Below, piece by piece: positions 57,530-64,000 of a stretch of 64,000 nucleotides of DNA; the first letter of the stretch is position 1; each line of letters begins with the position of its first letter. The DNA comes from Sulfurimonas sp. HSL-1656 (lineage in GTDB: Bacteria; Campylobacterota; Campylobacteria; Campylobacterales; Sulfurimonadaceae). The DNA lies in assembly GCF_039645585.1 (NCBI RefSeq), contig NZ_CP147915.1:2294001-2358000 (forward strand), written 5' to 3'. The notes below the pieces were generated by a model. It was not told the DNA's origin and ran no database searches. It saw only the letters and a program-made list of their open reading frames with translations. A program made the position numbers and the translations under genes.

Positions 57530-58342
57530 CTATTGCGCTTTCACACTCAGGCCCGCATTCATGTTTTTGCGGCTGTAGAGGTCCGCAATCTTCACATAGG
57601 CGCAGCCGCTGGGAAGATTGATGGTGATCTGCCGGGTTCGCTTGTCCCTTTTGTAGAGCTTGAGCAGGCGCAAATCGTCGTCGTAAAATGCGATGTAAGG
57701 ATACCAGTTATTTCCTGACAGGCTCCAAAGGGTCAGACTTCCCGCTTTGGAAACATCCAGCCAGCGCGGATAGACGAGCCTTTTCATCCGGATCTTCTTT
57801 CCCACTTCCAGCGGGGCGAGCTCCAGATGTGCACCGCTCATGTCGACAAAATAGCGCCACTGCGTATCGCTGCTGCGCTCGATATCGAGGATACCGCAGC
57901 CCCGGCGCGAAAGCGCCTGCTGCAGGGCGGTCGGGTCCGTCGCATACTCGGACTGCATCTTGATCCGCCAGCTGTACCCGGCGTTCGTCAGCATCGCCGA
58001 ATCCGTCAGATAGTGGGTGTATCCCATCCCCCGCAGGGTCTCGTTCATCAGCATCATGAAAAACTGAGGGCTCCCGTTGGTCTCAAAGGTGAGCTCCAGT
58101 GTTTTCGGACGCTTGTAGAAGAGCGACAGCAGGCCGTTTTCCTTGAGGGTCTCCACCACGCTGACCACGTCGATCCGTTCCCCTTTGACATAGCGGCTCC
58201 GGTCGGCGAAGATGATCTTGACAAAGGCCTCGTTGCGGCTGTAAGCCTGCTCCCCGATCAGTGCACGCACCTTGTCAAACAGCGGCGACTGCCCCCACGC
58301 CGACAGCGCGACAGCGAGCAGTATAACGATCTTTTTTACCAC
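57530..58342 (-). CDS. Secreted hypothetical protein
   Basis: 270 residues. Signal peptide 'MVKKIVILLAVALSAWG', then mixed alpha/beta with 'YSRNEAFVKIIFADRSRYVKGERIDVVSVVETLKENGLLSLFYKRP'. I associate this type with Campylobacterota genomes but cannot name a family. It overlaps the RodZ-like gene by 7 bp; together they may act at the cell envelope. Confidence 0.6.
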   Translation of the reverse strand: MVKKIVILLAVALSAWGQSPLFDKVRALIGEQAYSRNEAFVKIIFADRSRYVKGERIDVVSVVETLKENGLLSLFYKRPKTLELTFETNGSPQFFMMLMNETLRGMGYTHYLTDSAMLTNAGYSWRIKMQSEYATDPTALQQALSRRGCGILDIERSSDTQWRYFVDMSGAHLELAPLEVGKKIRMKRLVYPRWLDVSKAGSLTLWSLSGNNWYPYIAFYDDDLRLLKLYKRDKRTRQITINLPSGCAYVKIADLYSRKNMNAGLSVKAQ

Positions 58343-59217
58343 ACCCGTCCCTTGTTGCGCGCTCTGAATTCCGTCTCGTCAAGCGTGCGGCATACCCCGC
58401 CTTCGTACGTCAGCAGGACCCGCTCGCTCTGTTCGAACTTCTGCTCTTCCCCGCCGCAGTCAAGGGAGAAGTAGCCGTGCCCCGTCACGATCAGCCACGC
58501 TTTCGTTCCGTCGAGGCGGACCGGTTCTTCCGTCGTATAGACGCTGCGTTTATGCGTCTTGGCATCGATAACGCCGACCCAGATGGAGGTGGACGCCGGC
58601 CGCAGGATCACATCCTCGAACGCACTGCTTTCAACCGGAACGGCGACAGCCGCAGCGTCATCCGTCCCGTTGGCTTCCGTCACGGTCGCGTTCGGATCCG
58701 CCGCAAGCAGCACACCGGCTTCGGCCTGGTGCGCCTCCTGGATGGCATCGGCCTCGTCGCGGGTACTCGGGGCCTCCGTCGTGTTCATCGCCGCCATGGT
58801 GGCACGGGCCTGGTCAATCGCCGTATTGTTCACTTCGAATTTTTCCGTTTTCCCGCCGGCGCCGAGAACGAGGTAGGTCACGACGATCACGACCAGCAGT
58901 GCTGCAACGAGCACCGCCACCGTCAGCCGCTGACGGCGCCTGGATTTTGCCGCGTTGGCAAAAGGGTCCTCGTCGGATGCGGCCAGAGGCTCCTGCGGTG
59001 CCGGGCCGGAGGCGGCGAACTGCTGTCGCCATTCGGTCAGATCGACGTCAAACTCCCGTTCGATGATCGTGACGAACCCGTTGAACTGGATGGCCGAGAA
59101 GGCATCAAAATCCCCCTCCAGCAGTCTATGCATATTGTCTGGCGAAATATGGGTCCGCATACTGAGATCGGGGACACCGATCTGCTTGAGCGTTTCAATC
59201 ACCGATACCGTGCTCAT
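58336..59217 (-). CDS. RodZ-like single-pass membrane protein
   Basis: 293 residues: a cytoplasmic N-domain with helix-turn-helix character ('SVIETLKQIGVPDLSMRTHISPDNMHRLLEGDF'), a basic stretch, one membrane helix (RLTVAVLVAALLVVIVVTYLVLG, ~96-118), a low-complexity Ala/Thr/Glu linker, and a beta-rich periplasmic domain. The order HTH-TM-beta matches RodZ, which links MreB to the envelope; the match is architectural only. ATGA overlap with rlmB. Confidence 0.6.
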   Translation of the reverse strand: MSTVSVIETLKQIGVPDLSMRTHISPDNMHRLLEGDFDAFSAIQFNGFVTIIEREFDVDLTEWRQQFAASGPAPQEPLAASDEDPFANAAKSRRRQRLTVAVLVAALLVVIVVTYLVLGAGGKTEKFEVNNTAIDQARATMAAMNTTEAPSTRDEADAIQEAHQAEAGVLLAADPNATVTEANGTDDAAAVAVPVESSAFEDVILRPASTSIWVGVIDAKTHKRSVYTTEEPVRLDGTKAWLIVTGHGYFSLDCGGEEQKFEQSERVLLTYEGGVCRTLDETEFRARNKGRVW

Positions 59218-59897
59218 ACCGTGCGCATCCTCTCCATTAAAATTGCGCCCGCAGCGCTGACATTGAGTGAGTCGAACCCATGCGCCATCGCGATACGCAC
59301 CCCCTGATCAAGACGGCGGACGGCCCGGGCCGGGATCCCTTCCCCCTCGTTGCCGAGCAGCAGTGCCCGTTTGCCCTCGAATGCAAGGGTGCGGACATCT
59401 TCCCCTTCCATGACAGCCCCATAGAGCCGGTGGCCCCGGTTTTTAAGCTCGGTGAGGACGTCGTAAAGGTTCGTCGTCACATTGAAAGGGAGGTCATAAA
59501 GCGCCCCCGTCGAACTGCGCACGACCGGTTCAAGTGCGAGGGATTTGATCCCGGTCGCGATGATGCCGTCCGCGCCCAGCGCATAGGCGCTGCGGACAAT
59601 GGCACCGATATTACCGACATCCGTAATGCCGCACAGTACGACAACGAAATCTTTCTCGGCAAGCGAATGCAGCGATGTCGGCTCGAGTGCCGCCGTTTCT
59701 GCCAGAAAACCCTGATGGTTGCCGCTGCGGCTCATCTTCTGCGCCGCCTCCTGAGGAATGCGTTTGACCTCAAACCCCATGCGCATCAGCCGGTTATACT
59801 CTTTCGCCTCCAGCTCTTTGGCGAGGTACAGCGTCTCGATCTTTTCGGGATGCCGGGAGATCAGATAATAGACCGGTTGTTTTCCATATATCAACAT
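59214..59897 (-). CDS. rlmB: TrmH-family RNA 2'-O-methyltransferase (RlmB-like)
   Basis: 227 residues. SPOUT knot motifs: 'VVLCGITDVGNIGAIVRSAYALGADGII' (with the N-x-G-x2-R motif), 'ALLLGNEGEGIPARAVRRLDQGVRIAM' and 'DSLNVSAAGAILMERM'. Predicted to methylate 23S rRNA G2251, although other TrmH members look alike. Between the RodZ-like gene and rsmI. Confidence 0.88.
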   Translation of the reverse strand: MLIYGKQPVYYLISRHPEKIETLYLAKELEAKEYNRLMRMGFEVKRIPQEAAQKMSRSGNHQGFLAETAALEPTSLHSLAEKDFVVVLCGITDVGNIGAIVRSAYALGADGIIATGIKSLALEPVVRSSTGALYDLPFNVTTNLYDVLTELKNRGHRLYGAVMEGEDVRTLAFEGKRALLLGNEGEGIPARAVRRLDQGVRIAMAHGFDSLNVSAAGAILMERMRTV

Positions 59898-59971
59898 GCT
59901 CTGATTGTAACCAATTTTCTGTTAGATAACGATTGAAATGTATGCAGGAAAGCGCTTCAATCGGCTCTGTG

Positions 59972-60790
59972 TTATTTGTCGGTTTCCAATAACCGTTGAT
60001 AACAGCTTTTCGGTGTTTCTCCCGTCAGTTTTGCGATCAGCTTCGCCGCGGCCTTCTTCGGAAGGTCAAGGGCAAGGATCTCCTTTTCGGAGAAGGTCGC
60101 ATCACGCAGCTCCCCCGCCTCGATGACAACGACCCACTCGCCTTTGTAATTGCCTCCGAGCGCTTCGAGCACTTCGGCGGCCGTGCCGTGCAGGTAGCGC
60201 TGGTGCATTTTCGTCAGTTCTTTAGCCGCAAAGAGGCGGCGTGCAGGTTCCGCTTCGGCAATTTCTCCCAGGAGTTTCTCGAGGCGATGCGGGGATTCAT
60301 ACAGTACGGTCGTATAGCCGCTGTAAAGCGCGCCGCCGAGCGCCCCGGAACGGTCACTGCCTTTATGGGGAAGGAACCCGAAAAAGAGCAGCTGCGTTTC
60401 GACAAATCCGCTGGCGGCAAAGGCCGTCAGGACGGCATTCGCCCCCGGAAGTACATCGTAGTCGATGCCGTGATCGATGCAGTAGCGCACGAGCATCTGC
60501 CCCGGGTCGCTTACCCCCGGCATCCCCGCGTCGCTGGCATAGACAACGTTCTGTTCAAAAAACGACGGATCGGTCTTCTCAAGAAAACGGTGCTCGCTGT
60601 GGGAGTGGACGGAAATGAACGACTGTTCTTTGGCGGTTTCCTTGCCGTAGCGCTCTTTGAGCAGGTGCAGCAGTTTCTTCGTCACGCGGGTGTCTTCACA
60701 GAGCAGCACGTCCGCATTGACCAGTGCGTCCATGGCACGCAGCGAAATGTCGGCAATATTTCCAATCGGGGTGGGGACAAGCGTCAGCAT
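59972..60790 (-). CDS. rsmI: 16S rRNA (cytidine1402-2'-O)-methyltransferase
   Basis: 272 residues, SAM tetrapyrrole-methylase-like fold. 'LTLVPTPIGNIADISLRAMDALVNADVLLCEDTR' (residues 2-35), 'SDAGMPGVSDPG', 'PGANAVLTAFAASGF', 'YESPHRL' and 'AKELTKMHQRYLHG'. Modifies helix 44 of 16S rRNA. Follows rpmE. Confidence 0.95.
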   Translation of the reverse strand: MLTLVPTPIGNIADISLRAMDALVNADVLLCEDTRVTKKLLHLLKERYGKETAKEQSFISVHSHSEHRFLEKTDPSFFEQNVVYASDAGMPGVSDPGQMLVRYCIDHGIDYDVLPGANAVLTAFAASGFVETQLLFFGFLPHKGSDRSGALGGALYSGYTTVLYESPHRLEKLLGEIAEAEPARRLFAAKELTKMHQRYLHGTAAEVLEALGGNYKGEWVVVIEAGELRDATFSEKEILALDLPKKAAAKLIAKLTGETPKSCYQRLLETDK

Positions 60791-60799
60791 ATTCAGAAC

Positions 60800-60930
60800 C
60801 TTTATCAGGTGAGCAAAAAGAGGGAAAAGCGCCCAAGGCGCGCCCGAAGGAAATCTCCTCGGGGGACCGGGTCCACCGCTGAGGTGACCCCGGAGTTAAT
60901 GTCGTTGCAGGGCGTTGGCGCCTGCAACGG
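60800..60930 (-). terminator. GC-rich hairpin cluster after rpmE
   Basis: CGTTGCAGG/CCTGCAACG (60903-60911 with 60921-60929, 9 bp perfect) directly follows the rpmE stop. It is followed on the minus strand by a GGGTC(A)CC-type bulged stem and a CCCGAGGA/TCCTTCGGG stem. U-runs are weak. Probably attenuates the abundant rpmE transcript before rsmI. Confidence 0.45.
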
Positions 60931-60931
60931 C

Positions 60932-61132
60932 TTATTTCATGTTGTAGCGCTGCTTGAACTTCTCGATACGTCCGGCAGTGTCTACCTGGCGCTCAGAACC
61001 GGTGAAGAACGGGTGGCACTCGTTGCAGATGTCGATACGCATCGCATCCTTCGTGCTCTTTGTCTCAAAAGTGTTGCCGCAGGCACAAGTAACTGTACAA
61101 GCCATGTATTCCGGGTGAATACCTTTTTTCAT
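60932..61132 (-). CDS. rpmE: Large ribosomal subunit protein L31
   Basis: 66 residues, zinc-binding form with C-x-C and C-x2-C (TCACGN at 16/18, NECHPF at 37/40): '[20 protein letters not shown]'. This form can store zinc on the ribosome. Confidence 0.97.
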   Translation of the reverse strand: MKKGIHPEYMACTVTCACGNTFETKSTKDAMRIDICNECHPFFTGSERQVDTAGRIEKFKQRYNMK

Positions 61133-61253
61133 CGTTAAGCCTTTTGATACACGCAGTGTACGTATATCGGTATATTTTTTAAATCCGTACGGGTGCGGAT
61201 TTTAAGACCGCAATTATAGCGGAATCTCGGTCATCGATCAAGTTTGCTCCGGT

Positions 61254-61925
61254 TTAGAGCAGGATCTTGGCCGCTGCCGCGACGGCGGCGCTCTCCGAAC
61301 GGAGGATCAGCGGCGTCTCGAAACGCACCGTACGGCAACCGGCCAGCAGGGTGCGCTCCGCTTCGCTGAAGCCCCCTTCGCAGCCGATCAGCACTGTCGC
61401 TATTCCGGTGGTGTCACGCAGCGTCTCTTCGGTGAAATCAAGCACCACGGTCTGCGGGTTCGCCGCCATGAACGCTTCGAGCGAATCCGCTGTCTCCAGC
61501 TCCATCCATTCGCTGCGGCCGCACTGCTGCATGGAGGCTTCGAGAATGCGCTTGTAACGCTCGAAGTCGGGTTTGAACTGACGCTGGCTGCGGTCACAGG
61601 CAATGAAAGTGATCCCGGAGATCCCCATCTCGTTGAGCTGCGGCAGCACTTTTTCAACGGACTTTGGGTCGATGATGCACCATCCGATATGCAGCGGCCG
61701 GGCTGCCCCGATACGGAGGGGCTCTTCCGACACCAGGGTCAGTTCCGCGCGCCGTCCGTCATTCTGCACGAGGCGGTAGGTATAGAGCATTTCGCTCTTG
61801 TCCGGGTGACGCAGGGCCACGCTGTCGCCGACACCGTGGCGCCTTACTTTCACGATGTACTTGTAGGCCTCCCCTTTGAGAGTGACCCCCGGCGCACCTG
61901 CTTCGTCGTGAAAGAGAAATCTCAC
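61254..61925 (-). CDS. rsmE: 16S rRNA (uridine1498-N3)-methyltransferase
   Basis: 223 residues. N-terminal PUA-like part ('GEAYKYIVKVRRHGVGDSVALRHPD') and C-terminal SPOUT knot with 'CDRSQRQFKPDFERYKRILEASMQQCGRSEW', 'LIGCEGGFSEAERTLL' and 'LRSESAAVAAAAKILL'. Methylates U1498. Overlaps the CopD-like gene by 4 bp. Confidence 0.95.
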   Translation of the reverse strand: MRFLFHDEAGAPGVTLKGEAYKYIVKVRRHGVGDSVALRHPDKSEMLYTYRLVQNDGRRAELTLVSEEPLRIGAARPLHIGWCIIDPKSVEKVLPQLNEMGISGITFIACDRSQRQFKPDFERYKRILEASMQQCGRSEWMELETADSLEAFMAANPQTVVLDFTEETLRDTTGIATVLIGCEGGFSEAERTLLAGCRTVRFETPLILRSESAAVAAAAKILL

Positions 61926-62332
61926 AGCAGGGACATCCAGACCGTCATCAGCATCGTCAGGACAAACTCCGCGCCTAACAGTTTCAGTGCGTAGGGGCGG
62001 TAGAGCCCAAGGGCTTCGGGCAGTTTCGTCCGCAGACGGCGTACCGTCTTGTAGCGGCGCGACTCCAGCACGATCAGCACGACGGTCAAAAGGATCATCG
62101 CAATGTTCTCAAGGGTAAACTCGAGGTGCTTTGCCGCCATCATCACGGTCCCGGTAAAGGCCATTGCCGCGATCGCCATCACCGAAAAAGGCATGGCGAT
62201 CCGCGCACGCCGCACATAATCGGGGGCCTGGACCGCGAACTGGAGCATGGCACCGTTAAAGACGATAATCCCGAGCCACACCAGAACAAAACCGAAATGC
62301 AGCTGCAGGCTCATGCTGTACATAGTATCCAT
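61922..62332 (-). CDS. CopD/DUF2269-like small membrane protein
   Basis: 136 residues, four hydrophobic helices with His near the start (LQLHFGFVLVWLGIIVFNGAML) and 'MMAAKHLEF'. The pattern resembles small CopD-like or DUF2269-type integral membrane proteins; ligand unknown. Starts upstream of rsmE in the same operon. Confidence 0.55.
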   Translation of the reverse strand: MDTMYSMSLQLHFGFVLVWLGIIVFNGAMLQFAVQAPDYVRRARIAMPFSVMAIAAMAFTGTVMMAAKHLEFTLENIAMILLTVVLIVLESRRYKTVRRLRTKLPEALGLYRPYALKLLGAEFVLTMLMTVWMSLL

Positions 62333-62385
62333 AATCCGGATTTTACCCCACTTTATCTATAATCGAACCAAAAAAGAGTCTCTCT

Positions 62386-63612
62386 ATGCCCGTTTCCGTC
62401 GAAGAAGCCCTCGCCCGCATCCACGCCCACCGTCCGAAACTGCGCCGCGAATTCGTCCCCATTGAACATGCCATCGGCCGGGTACTGGCCCAGGACGTCA
62501 CCGCCCGCTACAACCTTCCCCCCTTCGACAACTCCGCGATGGACGGGTACGCCGTCATCTGCGCCGACGCAGGCAAACGCGTTCCCGCCGAGCATACGAT
62601 CTTTGCGGGGGACCGCGAACAGATCCGTATCGTCCAGGGCCAGGCCGCCCGGATCATGACCGGGGCGCGGATCCCCGAAGGCACGGAGTGTATCGTCCCC
62701 ATCGAGGAGGTCACTGTCGACGGCGCGCATGTCACCCTGCCCGCCACCCTCAGGGCAGGCCAGCACATCCGGCTCTGCGGCGAAGACATCCAGACCGACG
62801 ACACGCTGCTGACCCTGGGGGAGACCCTTTCGGCCTACCACATCACCCTCCTCGCTTCCCAGGGGATCACCCATGTCTGCGTCTACCACCGCCCGAGGGT
62901 TGCCATTTTCGCCTCGGGGAGCGAACTGAAAATGCATCACGAACAGGTGGCGCCCTACCAGCTCTACAACACCAACTCCCCGACCTTTGCGGCCCGCGCG
63001 ACAGAGCTTGACTGCGACGTCCACTTCGTCGGGACGGCCGCTGATACCCTCGACGCCCTGCTCGAACATATCGACAGCGCCCTGCAGAGCGACCTCATCA
63101 TCACCAGCGGCGGGGTCAGTGTCGGCGATGCGGACTATACGAAAGAGGCCTTCGCCCACTTCAGCTTTGCCCCGCTGTTTGAAAAGGTCGACCTCAAGCC
63201 GGGGAAACCGACGACGGTCGGTACCATCGGCGACACGCTCGTGCTCAACCTGCCCGGGAACCCCATGGCCGCCGCCCTCTGTTTCGAACTCTTCGGGCAG
63301 GCCCTTATCGCCTGCCTGAGCGGAACCAATGCCCCGTATCACAACAGTATCGGGGCAAAGATGAAACAGGCCTGCAGCGTCCGTCCCGGCCGGCGGACGC
63401 TGCTGCCGGGCTATTACGACGGCACCCACTTCAGCGTCTGCGAGAAATTTGCCCCGGGCATGATCACGCCGCTGGCCCTTTCGAACGGTTTCATCATGCT
63501 CGATGAGGCATGCCATACGCTCGGGGAAAATGACGAGGTGCGCTTCATCCCGACCCGTTTCGTCTGGCGCAGCGGTACCCCCGTCTCCCTCGTCAGCACG
63601 ACAGAGGGGTGA
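62386..63612 (+). CDS. moeA: Molybdopterin molybdenumtransferase
   Basis: 408 residues. 'ALARIHAHRPKL', 'LPPFDNSAMDGYAV' (residues ~45-58), 'RIMTGARIPEGTECIVPIEEV', 'IFASGSEL', 'NSPTFAARA', 'ITSGGVSVGDADYTKEA' and 'NLPGNPMAAALCFELF'. Inserts molybdate (or tungstate) into molybdopterin, which xanthine and formate dehydrogenases in this window need. Confidence 0.96.
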   Translation: MPVSVEEALARIHAHRPKLRREFVPIEHAIGRVLAQDVTARYNLPPFDNSAMDGYAVICADAGKRVPAEHTIFAGDREQIRIVQGQAARIMTGARIPEGTECIVPIEEVTVDGAHVTLPATLRAGQHIRLCGEDIQTDDTLLTLGETLSAYHITLLASQGITHVCVYHRPRVAIFASGSELKMHHEQVAPYQLYNTNSPTFAARATELDCDVHFVGTAADTLDALLEHIDSALQSDLIITSGGVSVGDADYTKEAFAHFSFAPLFEKVDLKPGKPTTVGTIGDTLVLNLPGNPMAAALCFELFGQALIACLSGTNAPYHNSIGAKMKQACSVRPGRRTLLPGYYDGTHFSVCEKFAPGMITPLALSNGFIMLDEACHTLGENDEVRFIPTRFVWRSGTPVSLVSTTEG

Positions 63613-63616
63613 TGCC

Positions 63617-64000
63617 TCAGCTGTCCGGGGTCGCCTCCGGCTTCGTCCGCTTCAGCACCGCCGACAGGTAGAGCGCCCCCACGATACCCGACAACAGCGA
63701 CCCCATCAAAATCCCGATCCGCTCGTCCACCAGCGAGAAACAGACCCCTTCACTACATTCAAAGGCCAGAGAGCCGATAAAGAGACTCATCGTAAACCCG
63801 ATCCCGCCGAGGATGGCAACCCCGAACAGCTGCGCGTTCGTCACCCCTTCGGGCAGTTTTCCCAGCCGCAGGATGACGGCAAGACGGCTGAAGAGAAAGA
63901 TTCCGATGCTTTTACCGAAAAAGAGCCCGGCCGCGATCCCCATCGTCACGGAGTGCGCAAAGTCGCTCGCCGAAACGCTGCCGAAACTGACCCCCGTGTT
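63617..64000 (-). CDS. nhaA: Na+/H+ antiporter NhaA, C-terminal part
   Basis: The frame stays open from the right edge ('NTGVSFGSVSASDFAHSV') through 'GIAAGLFFGKSIGIFLFSRLAVILRLGKLPEGV' and 'AILGGIGFTMSLFIGSLAF', which are NhaA helices IX-XI. The stop is 5 bp from the moeA stop (convergent). The N-terminal part with the Asp-Asp ion site is outside the window. Confidence 0.93.
   Translation of the reverse strand, partial: NTGVSFGSVSASDFAHSVTMGIAAGLFFGKSIGIFLFSRLAVILRLGKLPEGVTNAQLFGVAILGGIGFTMSLFIGSLAFECSEGVCFSLVDERIGILMGSLLSGIVGALYLSAVLKRTKPEATPDS

Noticed and set aside
62353-63516. 387-codon minus-strand frame opposite moeA
   Set aside because: Shadow of moeA; no domain recognisable.

Overview
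The window joins the right-hand end of an integrated temperate phage (bases 1 to about 23,041) to a block of host chromosome (23,039 to 64,000). The host looks like a member of the Campylobacterota, perhaps Sulfurimonas-like. The evidence is a DUF3373-type outer-membrane protein, typical gene neighbourhoods (gmk-tatA-argS, trxA-trxB-dapB-purF, rpmE-rsmI-rlmB-hom) and several small proteins I associate with that phylum. The host block is noticeably GC-rich for the group, so I do not name a genus.

Prophage. A P4-type tyrosine integrase sits beside the 3' end of a tRNA-Arg(CCT) gene, with a set of TACTGC repeats between them. The left end of the element is outside the window. Two opposed transcription units flank an immunity region (14.4-15.9 kb). 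That region has a Cro-like protein on the minus strand, an S24-type self-cleaving repressor on the plus strand, and five copies of a 15-bp palindromic operator (TTACTGTWACAGTAA or variants) in two clusters. The rightward unit (15.9-21.7 kb) carries a tRNA-like element, a highly structured RNA leader, a pentapeptide-repeat protein, several micro-proteins, a Rad52-type annealing protein, a Gp157-like and a NinB-like protein, SSB, an ASCH-like protein and an AlpA-type regulator or excisionase. The leftward unit (14.4 kb down to 1) carries a helicase-methyltransferase fusion, a cytosine-C5 methyltransferase whose gene overlaps a second long reading frame with its own ribosome-binding site, replication proteins, an HNH protein, DUF1064, a DUF2829/Tad2-like anti-Thoeris candidate, both terminase subunits, portal, a scaffold-like protein and virion proteins that run off the left edge.

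Host. After the tRNA come two small secreted paralogues, yggU, argS-tatA-gmk, a LolD-like ATPase, rpsB-tsf, a DUF3373 porin, a Bcp peroxiredoxin, DUF523, an aldehyde dehydrogenase and a truncated haemoglobin. Next is a purine-use island: adenine deaminase plus an NCS2 purine permease, convergent with a three-subunit xanthine dehydrogenase and a MocA-like Mo-cofactor nucleotidyltransferase. Then follow ilvE, an SPFH protein, hisIE, a radical-SAM protein, purF, dapB, trxB, trxA, yraN, a stand-alone cysteine-type formate dehydrogenase, hom, an aminotransferase, a RodZ-like protein, rlmB, rsmI, rpmE, rsmE, moeA and the end of nhaA.

Non-coding structure. The host carries two dispersed repeat families: a ~316-bp largely palindromic element at 24.4 and 33.8 kb, and a ~170-215-bp element at 36.8 and 46.9 kb. 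A 7-bp tandem array starts inside the stop codon of the globin gene. The signals I find most worth checking are the two-frame methyltransferase locus and the tRNA-like/structured-RNA leader of the phage early operon.
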